From an uncultured Clostridia bacterium (GTDB taxonomy: Bacteria; Bacillota; Clostridia; Christensenellales; Aristaeellaceae): a stretch of 64,000 nucleotides of DNA. The notes under the pieces are model-generated. The model worked only from the letters and a program-made list of their open reading frames with translations. It was not told where the DNA came from and did not search any database. Shown piece by piece: positions 54,368 through 62,186 of the stretch. The position numbers were made by a program, and so were the translations under genes. Every line of letters starts with the position of its first letter. The first letter of the stretch is position 1. Location of the stretch: assembly GCA_947631405.1 (NCBI GenBank), contig CANRLC010000007.1:1-64000 (forward strand), read 5' to 3'.

Positions 54368-55438
54368 ATGTCCTTGATCGAGGTCAGCCATCTGACGAAG
54401 CGATACGGCGCGCACGTCGCCGTGTCCGATCTGTCCTTCACCATCGAGAAGGGCGGCATTACGGGCTTTCTCGGCCCGAACGGCGCGGGAAAATCCACGA
54501 CCATGAACATGATCGCCGGGTGCCTCGGGCCGAGCGAGGGAACCGTGCGCGTGGGCGGGTTCGACGTGCTTGGCGAGCCGATGAAGGCGCGGGAGAAGAT
54601 CGGCTATCTGCCGGAGCTTCCGCCGCTGTATGCGGACATGACCCCGCGCGAATACTTGAACTTTGTGGCGCAGGCGCGGCGCGTGCCGCGCGCGAAGCTT
54701 GCGCAGGAGACGGAGCGCGCGATGGAGCGCACGAGGCTTTGCGACGTCGCGGATCGCCTCATCGCCAACCTGTCGAAGGGCTACCGGCAGCGCGTGGGCA
54801 TCGCGCAGGCGCTGCTGGGCGACCCGGAGGTCGTGCTGCTGGACGAGCCGACCGTCGGCCTCGACCCGCAGCAGATCATCGAGATTCGCGAGCTGATTCG
54901 CGATCTGGGCCGCGAGCACACCGTGCTGCTGTCCAGCCACATCCTCAGCGAGGTGCAGGTCGTCTGCGACCGCATCATCATCTTGGCGCGCGGCAAGCTC
55001 GCCGCCAGCGACACGGCGGAGCATCTGGAAGCGCTGCTCTCCGGCGGCGCGCCGGTGCGCGTGCTGCTGCGCGCAGACGAGACGGCGGCGCGCGAGGCGC
55101 TGGAGGGCCTTGCACAGGTGGAGAGCGCGTCCTTCTCGCCGGAGGGCGACGGCTGCACGCGCGTGGAGCTGACGCCTGAGTCGGGCGCGGACGTGCGCGA
55201 GGCGATCTTCTACCGCTGCGCCGAGACGCGCACGCCGATTCTGGAGATGGGCCAGAGCCGCGCTTCGCTGGAGGACGTGTTCCTCGAGCTGACCGCGGAC
55301 GACCCGGGCGCGCGCGGCGACTCCTACGACGGCGACTCCCACGACGGCACGCCGGGCGACGGGAGACCGGGCGACAGAACGCCGGAGGGCGAGAAGCCTG
55401 AGGAAGCGCCGCCCGAGGAGACGGAGGTGATCCTGTGA
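54368..55438 (+). CDS. ABC transporter ATP-binding protein (GldA-like)
   Basis: 356 residues with GGAAAGGAGCGG before the ATG. Walker A is GPNGAGKST (about 37-45), the signature loop LSKGYRQRVGIAQAL, Walker B VVLLDEP, and the switch histidine is in LLSSHILSE. Order and length match GldA-type exporters. After residue 315 there is a flexible acidic tail with imperfect Gly-Asp repeats (GDSYDGDSHDGTPGDG) not needed for ATPase function. It energises the permease encoded by the next gene (GTGA overlap). Confidence 0.92.
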   Translation: MSLIEVSHLTKRYGAHVAVSDLSFTIEKGGITGFLGPNGAGKSTTMNMIAGCLGPSEGTVRVGGFDVLGEPMKAREKIGYLPELPPLYADMTPREYLNFVAQARRVPRAKLAQETERAMERTRLCDVADRLIANLSKGYRQRVGIAQALLGDPEVVLLDEPTVGLDPQQIIEIRELIRDLGREHTVLLSSHILSEVQVVCDRIIILARGKLAASDTAEHLEALLSGGAPVRVLLRADETAAREALEGLAQVESASFSPEGDGCTRVELTPESGADVREAIFYRCAETRTPILEMGQSRASLEDVFLELTADDPGARGDSYDGDSHDGTPGDGRPGDRTPEGEKPEEAPPEETEVIL

Positions 55439-56301
55439 GGGCGATCATGAAGCGGGAGCTGGCGGCGGCCTTCCGGGGCATGACGGGCTACCTGTTCTCG
55501 GCGTTCCTGCTGCTGTTTGCGGGTATCTACACGATGGCCTACAACCTGAGCGGCGTTTACGCCAATTTTGAATATGTGCTGGACGCGATCGCGTTCCTCT
55601 ACCTGATCGAGGTGCCCATTTTGACCATGCGCCAGCTCGCCGAGGAGAAGCGACAGAAGACCGATCTGCTGCTCTACTCGCTGCCCATCCGTCTGTCCGA
55701 CGTGGTGCTGGGCAAGTATCTGGCGATGCTCGCGGTGCTGCTCGCGCCGTGCGCGGTGCTCGCGCTCTACCCGCTGCTGCTCACGCGCTTTGGCGCGGTG
55801 CCGCTGGCGACGGCCTACGGCGCGCTCGCGGGCTTCTACCTGCTGGGCGCGTGCCTGTTGTCCGTCGGGCTGTTTATCTCCTCGCTGACGGAGAGCCAAG
55901 TCGCCTCTGCGGTGCTGACGCTGGCGGCGCTGCTGATTTTGTACTTCATGAGCGCGCTGGCGAGCTTCGTCCCCGCCGAGGCGTTCGCCTCGCTGATCGC
56001 GCTGATCGCGCTCGTCGCGCTCTTCGCCTTCGCGCTCTACCGGCTCTCGCGCAACCCCATCGTGGCGATCGGCGCGGGGCTGCTGGGCGCGGGCGGGCTG
56101 TGCGCGTGGTATGCGGCGGACAGCGCGGCGTTTGCCGGGCTGTTCGGGCGGATCATGGAGCAGCTGAGCGTCTTTGAGCGCTTCTACGGCTTTGTGGACG
56201 GCGTATTCGACCTGACCAGCGTCGTGTACGATCTGTCGATCATCGGCGTGTTCCTGTTCCTCACGGTGCAGTCGCTGGAGAAGCGGAGGTGGAGCGAATG
56301 A
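55435..56301 (+). CDS. ABC transporter permease (GldF-like)
   Basis: 288 residues with six membrane helices. The GTG start at 55435 sits after a near-perfect GGAGGTGATCCT ribosome site; an ATG at 55447 is an alternative. MKRELAAAFRGMTGYLFSAFLLLFAGIYT, MRQLAEEKRQKTDLLLYSLPIRLSDVVLGKY and VLTLAALLILYFMSAL match ABC-2/GldF permeases. It overlaps both flanking genes by 4 nt. Confidence 0.9.
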   Translation: MRAIMKRELAAAFRGMTGYLFSAFLLLFAGIYTMAYNLSGVYANFEYVLDAIAFLYLIEVPILTMRQLAEEKRQKTDLLLYSLPIRLSDVVLGKYLAMLAVLLAPCAVLALYPLLLTRFGAVPLATAYGALAGFYLLGACLLSVGLFISSLTESQVASAVLTLAALLILYFMSALASFVPAEAFASLIALIALVALFAFALYRLSRNPIVAIGAGLLGAGGLCAWYAADSAAFAGLFGRIMEQLSVFERFYGFVDGVFDLTSVVYDLSIIGVFLFLTVQSLEKRRWSE

Positions 56302-57767
56302 CGAAGGAAAAGAAGCCGCGCGCGGCGAAGGCGCCGATGAGGGCGCGCGTGCGCGGGATGTTCGGCAGGCGCTTCTTCGCGGGCGGCTACGCGGCGCTGG
56401 CGGCGCTGCTGGTGATCGCCGTCGCGGTGGCGGCGAACGCGCTTGTCTCGTCGCTGCCGCAGACGATGACGCAGCTCGACCTGACGGGCGAGGGCCTCTT
56501 CACCCTCGGCGATCAGACGCGGCGGGTGGCCGCCTCGCTGGATCAGGACGTGACGCTCTACCTGCTCGCGGCGAAGGGCGGCGAGGACGCGGCGCTGGAG
56601 CGGCTGCTCGCGCGCTACGCGTCGCTGAGCGACCACATCACGGCGGAGAACGTCGATCCCACCGAGCAGCCGACGTTTCTGGACGCGTTCGACCTCGACC
56701 TGTCTACGCTCTACGCGAACAGCGTGCTGGTCAAGTGCGGCACGCGCACGCGGCTGGTCGGCTACGACGAGATCTTCGTGACGAGCTACGGCGTCGATTA
56801 CAACACGGGCGGCTACACGTCCTCGACCTCCTTTGAGGGCGAAAGCGCGCTGACCAACGCCATCCACTACGTCTCCAGCGCCTCCGTGCCGACGGTCTAT
56901 CAGCTCACGGGCCACGGCGAAATGGAGCTGTCCGAGGCGCTCACGGCGCAGATGGAGCGCGACAACCTGCAGTGCGAGACGCTCAGCCTGCTCTCGCTGG
57001 AGGAGATGCCGGAGGACGCGGCGGCGGTGATCGTGAACGCGCCCGCGAGCGACCTGAGCGAGGACGAGGCAAAGCTGCTCGCCGATTATGTACAGGGCGG
57101 CGGCGGACTCGTGGTGACGACGCAGCCGATGGCGGCGGGCGAGATGGAGAACCTGCGCGCCGTGCTGCGCGCGATGGGCGTGGACGCGGGCGACGGACTG
57201 ATCGTCGAGGACGACCAGAGCATGCGGCTGGCGCGCTATCCGTTCTACCTGCTGCCCGAGATCGCCAGCCACGAGATCACCGATCCGCTGATCGACGGCG
57301 GCTACTACGCGCTGCTGCCGCTGGCCCAGCCGATCGTGGAGACGGGCGAGGGCGGGGCGACGGTGACGCCGCTGCTCACCACCTCGGAAAGCGCCTACGC
57401 GAAGGCGGCGGGATTGCAGATGACCACGACCGAGCGCGAGGACGGCGACGCCTCCGGCCCGTTTACGGTCGGCGCGGCGTCGGAGCTGGGCGAGGGCAAG
57501 CTGCTCTATCTCGCCTCGGCGGACGCGCTCACGGACAACGTGAACGCGGCGGTCTCCGGGGCGAACGGCGACCTGTTCCTCAACGCCCTCGGCTGGATGT
57601 GCGGTCAGGAGGAGACGATCGCCATCCGCGCGCGCTCGCTGGACGCTCAGCGGCTCACGGTGACGCTCGCGCAGAATCGGCTGTGGAGCTTTGTGCTGGT
57701 CGGGCTGATCCCGGCGGCGTGCGTCGCGCTCGGCGCGGCGGTGACGATAAGGAGGAGACGGCGGTGA
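56298..57767 (+). CDS. GldG-like ABC transporter auxiliary protein
   Basis: 489 residues. A basic start and one membrane helix (about 35-55) precede an extracellular domain; a second helix lies at the C terminus (VLVGLIPAACVALGAAVTI) before a basic tail. DLTGEGLFTLGDQTRRVAASLDQDVTLYLLAA matches GldG/IFT52-like proteins, as does YQLTGHGEMELSEALTAQ. In gliding bacteria GldAFG is needed for motility; in Firmicutes the set is of unknown use. The ATG at 56298 fits GGAGG with 8-nt spacing. It overlaps the DUF4340 gene by 4 nt. Confidence 0.85.
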   Translation: MTKEKKPRAAKAPMRARVRGMFGRRFFAGGYAALAALLVIAVAVAANALVSSLPQTMTQLDLTGEGLFTLGDQTRRVAASLDQDVTLYLLAAKGGEDAALERLLARYASLSDHITAENVDPTEQPTFLDAFDLDLSTLYANSVLVKCGTRTRLVGYDEIFVTSYGVDYNTGGYTSSTSFEGESALTNAIHYVSSASVPTVYQLTGHGEMELSEALTAQMERDNLQCETLSLLSLEEMPEDAAAVIVNAPASDLSEDEAKLLADYVQGGGGLVVTTQPMAAGEMENLRAVLRAMGVDAGDGLIVEDDQSMRLARYPFYLLPEIASHEITDPLIDGGYYALLPLAQPIVETGEGGATVTPLLTTSESAYAKAAGLQMTTTEREDGDASGPFTVGAASELGEGKLLYLASADALTDNVNAAVSGANGDLFLNALGWMCGQEETIAIRARSLDAQRLTVTLAQNRLWSFVLVGLIPAACVALGAAVTIRRRRR

Positions 57768-59128
57768 AGCGTGGGGTCAAGCTGGCGATCCTCGCCTTGG
57801 CGCTGGCGCTGCTGGCGCTCGGCGCGCTGGCGGCGCGCCATATGGGCGAGGCGCGGCAGGTGAGCGAGACGGAGGGCAGCTACGCGCTGGGCGTCCCGGC
57901 GGACGAACTGGCGGCGCTCTCGTGGACGGACAAGGACGGCAAGGACTGGCGCTTTGAGCGGCAGGCGGACGTCTGGGTGAACGCGCAGGACGCGGCGTTC
58001 CCGGTCGATCAATCGACGCTGGACGCGCTGGCCGGGCGCATCGAGGCGCTGACGGCGATGCGGGAGCTGAGCGGCGCGGCGGAGGCGGCGGATTACGGGC
58101 TGGCGGAGCCGTCCTTCACGGTGACGGCGACGGACGCGGACGGAAACGACACGGTCTATGCGCAGGGCGACGCGACGCCGTTCGCGGACGGCTACTATGT
58201 ACAGGTGTCGGGCCGGGACGCGATCTACACGGTGGCCTCCTCGCTGGCGAGCGCGTTTGACAAGACGCTCTCCGAGCTGGCCGCGATGGAGGGCCTGCCC
58301 GAGGTGGAGAACGTGACGCGCATCACCGTGGGCGAGGCGCTGGACGCGACCCTCGGCGAGGACGGCGCATGGCGCGACGCGCAGGCGGGCGAGGCGCTGG
58401 ACGGCGAGGCCGTCGCGGCGCTGGTGGACGGCGTGAAGGCGCTGGCGTTCAGCAGCTTGGTCGCGACGTCCCCGACGGATGAGGAGCTGACGGCCTACGG
58501 CCTCGCGGACGCGGCGACGCGCGTGACGCTCTACGACGGCGATGAGGAGGCGCTGACGCTGCTGCTGGGCGCGGAGGACGACGACGGCAACCGCTACGCG
58601 CAGCTGCCGGGGAGCGGACGGGTGTACACGATCTACGGCGGGGACGTCGAGGATCTGCTCGCCGCCAGCCCGCAAACGCTCTGGAGCCGCGACGCCGTGG
58701 CGCAGCCGCTGGCGACGCTGGCCGAGGCGACCTTCACATGGAACGGCGGCGAGGCGACGATGACGCGCACCCCCGTGCAGGCGGCGACGCCGGACGAGGC
58801 GGAGGAGACGGACGGCGAGGAGGCCGAGGCGGCGGACGATGCGACCTACGCGCTAAGCGGCGCTCCGCTGGACGCCGAAGCGGCGAGCGACCTCTGGGAG
58901 AGGGCGACGAGCCTGCAGGGCACCGAGCGCGTGCAGGAGGCGGCGAAGGGCGAGTGCGTGCTCGCCATCGCGTGGACGGCCGAGGATGGCTCGACGGGCG
59001 TAGCGGCGTTCTACCCGCGGGACGTCGATTCGTACCTGATGCCCGTCTCGCAGGAAAATGCGATGCTCGTGCCCGCGGACGACGTGGATCGGCTCGCGCG
59101 CGCGCTGCGCATGCTCGCACAGGACTGA
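57764..59128 (+). CDS. DUF4340-domain exported protein
   Basis: 454 residues from a GTG start after AAGGAGGAGACG. One N-terminal membrane anchor (residues 5-25), then two related extracytoplasmic halves with repeated patterns: FERQADVWVNAQDAAFPVDQSTLDALAGRIEALTAMRELS and the ALDGEAVAALVDGVKALAFSSLVATSPTDEELTAYGL unit typical of DUF4340. An acidic stretch EEADE-type near residue 350 precedes the last module. It is probably the surface partner of the GldAFG-like exporter. Confidence 0.85.
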   Translation: MKRGVKLAILALALALLALGALAARHMGEARQVSETEGSYALGVPADELAALSWTDKDGKDWRFERQADVWVNAQDAAFPVDQSTLDALAGRIEALTAMRELSGAAEAADYGLAEPSFTVTATDADGNDTVYAQGDATPFADGYYVQVSGRDAIYTVASSLASAFDKTLSELAAMEGLPEVENVTRITVGEALDATLGEDGAWRDAQAGEALDGEAVAALVDGVKALAFSSLVATSPTDEELTAYGLADAATRVTLYDGDEEALTLLLGAEDDDGNRYAQLPGSGRVYTIYGGDVEDLLAASPQTLWSRDAVAQPLATLAEATFTWNGGEATMTRTPVQAATPDEAEETDGEEAEAADDATYALSGAPLDAEAASDLWERATSLQGTERVQEAAKGECVLAIAWTAEDGSTGVAAFYPRDVDSYLMPVSQENAMLVPADDVDRLARALRMLAQD

Positions 59129-59141
59129 CGCAAAGAAAGGC

Positions 59142-59170
59142 GGTCGGGGCGGAAAACCGCCCCGGCCTTG
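59142..59170 (+). terminator. Terminator after the DUF4340 gene
   Basis: A stem of about 11 bp (59142-59152 with 59157-59167) around AAAA. Its twin is at 59345-59373. Confidence 0.7.
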
Positions 59171-59214
59171 CTTGTAAAAAAGCCATCACGCTATTTTGTT
59201 TAATCTTCAAAAGC

Positions 59215-59305
59215 CTTTAAGCCCTCAAAGTTGAGGACCGAAGGTTTCCAAAGGGCGACCGGAAAGCCCTTTGGCGGGGCGGCGGGGCAAAGCCCCGCAT
59301 CTTCC
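59215..59305 (+). repeat. Two-hairpin dispersed intergenic element, copy 2
   Basis: Hairpin 1 pairs 59248-59256 with 59266-59274 around GACCGGAAA; hairpin 2 pairs CGGGGC with GCCCCG (59283-59297). It is homologous to 22570-22660 and is bracketed by two nearly identical terminators. Confidence 0.75.
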
Positions 59306-59344
59306 GAAATCCTAAAAAAAGAAAAGCTGGGTTTTTGACAGACG

Positions 59345-59373
59345 GGCCGGGGCGGAAAACCGCCCCGGCCTTT
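59345..59373 (+). terminator. Second terminator-like hairpin before yabP
   Basis: Perfect 11-bp GGCCGGGGCGG stem (59345-59355 with 59360-59370) around AAAA, followed by TTT. Nearly identical to the hairpin at 59142. Confidence 0.65.
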
Positions 59374-59422
59374 GTGCTATCCCGCCGGGCGGGCGCATAC
59401 GCTTCTACCGGAGGCGATGAGC

Positions 59423-59719
59423 ATGGCGGAGGCATCCCAGAGCACGGCCCCAGCGGCGCGCAGGCACACGCTGACGATGGACGGGCGCTCGCGCGCGAGG
59501 CTGACGGGCGTCACGGCGGTCAACTGTTTTAACGATCAGGAGGTTGTGCTGGAGACGGCGGAGGGCGAGGTCGCGCTGATGGGCGACGCGCTGCACATCG
59601 AGCAGCTCGATCTGGAGGGCGGTCAGCTCGACGTCACCGGCGACATCGCCGCCATCGAGTACAGCGCGCCCTCCCCCAAGCGCGAGCGCCGCGGCCTGTT
59701 TGCGCGGCGCAAAAAGTAG
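59423..59719 (+). CDS. yabP: Sporulation protein YabP
   Basis: 98 residues. RHTLTMDGRSRARLTGVTAVNCFNDQEVVLETAEGEVALMGDALHIEQLDLEGGQLDVTGDIAAIEYS is the YabP fold, a beta-rich protein needed for spore formation and similar to YqfC. A GGAGG site is 8 nt before the ATG at 59423; the ATG at 59417 is too close to it. yabQ begins right after the stop. The pair marks the host as an endospore former. Confidence 0.9.
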   Translation: MAEASQSTAPAARRHTLTMDGRSRARLTGVTAVNCFNDQEVVLETAEGEVALMGDALHIEQLDLEGGQLDVTGDIAAIEYSAPSPKRERRGLFARRKK

Positions 59720-59720
59720 C

Positions 59721-60074
59721 GTGAGCGCGGCGGAGCAGGCGCGCGTCTTTTTGGCGATGGCGCTCTGCGGCGTGCTCTGCGCGGCGATCTACGACCTTGC
59801 GCGCTGGGTTGCGTCGCGCATCGGCGGGCGGATTCTGTGCGGCGTGGCCGATCTGCTGTTTGGCCCGCTGTGCGCCGCCGGAATGATCGCCTCCGCGCTC
59901 GCGCTCTGCGCCGACCCGTTTCGCGCCTTCGAGGCGGCGGGCCTGTTTTTCGGCATCGCGCTCTACGCGGCCACAATAGGAACATTCGTTCGCTTTATTT
60001 ATGAAAAGATCGCCATTTTGCGCAAAAAAAGTGAAGAATCGGGCGGGTTATTCCAAAATGTTGCAGGAAAATAG
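59721..60074 (+). CDS. yabQ: Spore cortex biosynthesis protein YabQ
   Basis: 117 residues from a GTG that begins 1 nt after the yabP stop codon. Three membrane helices (about 3-22, 42-62, 70-90) with VFLAMALCGVLCAAIYDLARWVAS fit YabQ, which in Bacillus sits in the outer forespore membrane and is needed for cortex synthesis. No ribosome site of its own is evident, so it relies on coupling to yabP. The C terminus is basic. Confidence 0.82.
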   Translation: MSAAEQARVFLAMALCGVLCAAIYDLARWVASRIGGRILCGVADLLFGPLCAAGMIASALALCADPFRAFEAAGLFFGIALYAATIGTFVRFIYEKIAILRKKSEESGGLFQNVAGK

Positions 60075-60129
60075 AAAACAGGAACGAATGTTTAACATAC
60101 TATCCTGTCGGCAGCGGAGGGACGAGCGC

Positions 60130-60471
60130 GTGAACAAAAGAAAAAAGCGGTCGGCCCCGAAGCCGATCCGCTGGATTGCGGTGGTCTTGGGGGTGATCAC
60201 GCTCACCCTGTTGGTGCGCTTCCCGAGCAAGGCGGTCAGCCTGCAAAACCAGCAGGCGCAGCTCGAGGCCGCAGCGTCGGCGTATTACGCGGCGCAGGCG
60301 CGCAACAACAATCTGACCACGGAGCTGTCCCAGATCGACACGCCGGATTTCATCGAGCGCACCGCGCGGCGGGATTACGGATACAGCTGGTACGGCGAGA
60401 CGATCTACGAGGTGGGCAATCTCGACGAGCTGCGAGAGGCTGCCGCGTTTGAGGTCTACGACGGAGAATGA
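60130..60471 (+). CDS. divIC: Septum formation initiator (DivIC/FtsB) protein
   Basis: 113 residues from a GTG start after CGGAGGG. A basic N terminus, one membrane helix (residues 14-31) and an extracellular coiled coil (QNQQAQLEAAASAYYAAQARNNNLTTELSQI) fit FtsB/DivIC, which links FtsL and DivIB in the divisome. DTPDFIERTARRDYGYSWYGETIY is the conserved ending. The position after yabP-yabQ is the classic Bacillus order. Confidence 0.9.
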   Translation: MNKRKKRSAPKPIRWIAVVLGVITLTLLVRFPSKAVSLQNQQAQLEAAASAYYAAQARNNNLTTELSQIDTPDFIERTARRDYGYSWYGETIYEVGNLDELREAAAFEVYDGE

Positions 60472-60505
60472 GCGGGCGGCGCCCGCATACAGCGGAGGAT
60501 GACCT

Positions 60506-61423
60506 ATGCGCCTTGCATGTATTGGAATCGGTTCCAACGCCATCAGGATGCTTGTCGCCGGGTGGGAGCGCGGAGCTTTGGTTGTGGAGCGCCGCGAGCG
60601 CCGCGGCACGCGTCTGTTCGCCGGGCTGGTGAACGGCGCGCTGACGCAAGAGAGCATGGGGTCTTCTGTGCAAGCCATCGCCGAGCTGGCGGACATCGCC
60701 CGCGCGGACGGCGCGCAGGAGATCTTCGTTTTTGCCACGAGCGCCGTGCGAGACGCGACCAACAGCGGCGAATTCACCAAGCGCGCGCAGCAGGCTTGCG
60801 GCGTGCCGGTGGAGATCGTCTCGGGCGACACCGAGGCGGCGCTCTCCTATGTGGGTGCGCACGAGGCGGGCGCGTGCGGCGTGATCGACATCGGCGGCGG
60901 CTCCACGGAGTTCACGCTGGGCGAGGGGGACAAGCTCCTGTGCTCGGTGAGCCTGCAGATGGGCGCGGTGCGCATGAACGCGCAGCACAGCGTGCGCGAT
61001 CTGGCGGGGTATCGCGAGACGGTCTCCCAGTGCGAGCGGCTCATCTGCCGCGACGCGCGCGCGTTCGTCGATTACGAGCCGCGGCACGTCTGGGTCGGCG
61101 TCGGCGGCACGATGACCACGCTGGGCGCGATGAAGCGCCGCATCCCCCTCTTTGACGAGGCGACCTGCGAGGGCATGGAGATCACCGCGCAGGAGGTCAT
61201 CGCCTACGGCGAGGCGCTCGCGCAGATGTCCATGGACGAGCGGCGCGCCGTGCCCGGCCTCATGCCGCACCGCGCGGACATCATCCCCAGCGGCATCGCC
61301 ATCCTCGACGCCGCGATGCGCTGCTTCTCCATCCCGGCCATCCGCCTCTCCGCGCACGGCAACATGGACGGCTATTTGAAGCTCCGCTTTGAAAAACACC
61401 CGTTGGCCGCCGTGCGGGTCTAG
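60506..61423 (+). CDS. ppx: Ppx/GppA-family phosphatase
   Basis: 305 residues with an AGCGGAGGAT region before the ATG. The actin-like ATPase fold has GIGSNAIRMLVAG, the catalytic-region VFATSAVRDATNS and the second phosphate loop DIGGGSTEF. GVGGTMTTLGAM is also typical. It should hydrolyse polyphosphate or pppGpp; the short, C-terminally minimal form cannot be assigned. It pairs conceptually with the VTC polymerase at 2.2 kb. Confidence 0.88.
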   Translation: MRLACIGIGSNAIRMLVAGWERGALVVERRERRGTRLFAGLVNGALTQESMGSSVQAIAELADIARADGAQEIFVFATSAVRDATNSGEFTKRAQQACGVPVEIVSGDTEAALSYVGAHEAGACGVIDIGGGSTEFTLGEGDKLLCSVSLQMGAVRMNAQHSVRDLAGYRETVSQCERLICRDARAFVDYEPRHVWVGVGGTMTTLGAMKRRIPLFDEATCEGMEITAQEVIAYGEALAQMSMDERRAVPGLMPHRADIIPSGIAILDAAMRCFSIPAIRLSAHGNMDGYLKLRFEKHPLAAVRV

Positions 61424-61451
61424 CGCGGGGGAGGAAATTTCCGGAAAGCCC

Positions 61452-61480
61452 TTGACAGCGCCGGGCGGTTGGGCTATAAT
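61452..61480 (+). promoter_or_regulatory. Promoter of the tRNA-Met pair
   Basis: TTGACA (61452-61457), 17-nt spacer, TATAAT (61475-61480): consensus strength, as expected for stable RNA. Confidence 0.9.
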
Positions 61481-61508
61481 AGATCCTGTCGTCAGACGCC
61501 TTTTCTAT

Positions 61509-61585
<77 letters not shown>

Positions 61586-61588
61586 CTT

Positions 61589-61665
61589 GGCGGCATAGCT
61601 CAGTTGGCCAGAGCATTCGGTTCATACCCGAAGTGTCATGTGTTCGAATCACATTGCCGCTACCA
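61589..61665 (+). tRNA. tRNA-Met (CAT), elongator type
   Basis: 77 nt including encoded CCA. Acceptor GGCGGCA pairs with TGCCGCT and the anticodon loop is TTCATAC. It lacks the initiator C1-A72 mismatch. A tRNA-Ile with lysidine-modified CAT is a less likely reading. It lies 3 nt after tRNA-fMet in one transcript. Confidence 0.88.
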
Positions 61666-61673
61666 AAGAATCC

Positions 61674-61703
61674 AGTCAAGCGAACGCTTGGCTGTGTTTT
61701 TTT
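61674..61703 (+). terminator. Terminator of the tRNA transcript
   Basis: CAAGCG/CGCTTG core stem with AG/CT extension, followed by a seven-T run. Confidence 0.85.
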
Positions 61704-61726
61704 ATGCCCGTTTACATTATCCCGCG

Positions 61727-61777
61727 CAAAAAAGCGCTTCCCCTCGCGTCGCAAGGCACGAGGGAGAGCGCTTTTGT
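61727..61777 (-). terminator. Terminator of the toxin-immunity operon
   Basis: AAAAGCGCT and AGCGCTTTT arms with an inner CCCTCG/CGAGGG stem. On the minus strand a TTTTTT run follows. Confidence 0.8.
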
Positions 61778-61790
61778 AAAGGAGAGACCG

Positions 61791-62183
61791 TCAGAACCGA
61801 TCGAGATAGTCGGCAAGCGAATCGGCGATCTTTTCGGGGGCTACGCCGGGCTGGCTCTGGTAGATTTCCCCGGCCTGAGATTGCCAGATCATGATGCCGT
61901 CGATGTGGGCTTCCTCAATGACATACCATTCGAGAGGGACGAGCGGGTTGTACTCGCGCGCCTCTAAGGTGACGTTGACCACATTCAGCCTTGGAATATC
62001 GCAAACGCCAGTCAACTCGTGGCCGTACATAGACGCTGCGCCAAAGGTTAAGACATATTCTTTGTATTCTTGCGCAAAGACAAGGTTTAACCGTTGCTGT
62101 GCATCTTCCACTTGTTTATTCGTTGCAGCGTTCCTTTTTAGGAATCTCGGCATTCCAGTGAGCTTATTCACGATATTGTTCAT
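61791..62183 (-). CDS. SMI1/KNR4-family immunity protein
   Basis: 130 residues. It has the SUKH-type pattern: an N-terminal helix pair (KLTGMPRFLKRNAATNKQVEDAQQRLNLVFAQEYKEYVLTFGAASMYGHELTGV), the YKEYVLTFGAASM core and PLEWYVIEEAHIDGIMIWQSQAGEIYQ strands. SMI1/KNR4 proteins commonly neutralise contact-dependent and polymorphic toxins, mostly nucleases. It starts 3 nt after the toxin stop on the same strand and its 5-prime part is AT-rich, like the toxin tip. It should protect the cell from the LHH nuclease upstream. Confidence 0.85.
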   Translation of the reverse strand: MNNIVNKLTGMPRFLKRNAATNKQVEDAQQRLNLVFAQEYKEYVLTFGAASMYGHELTGVCDIPRLNVVNVTLEAREYNPLVPLEWYVIEEAHIDGIMIWQSQAGEIYQSQPGVAPEKIADSLADYLDRF

Positions 62184-62186
62184 CAA

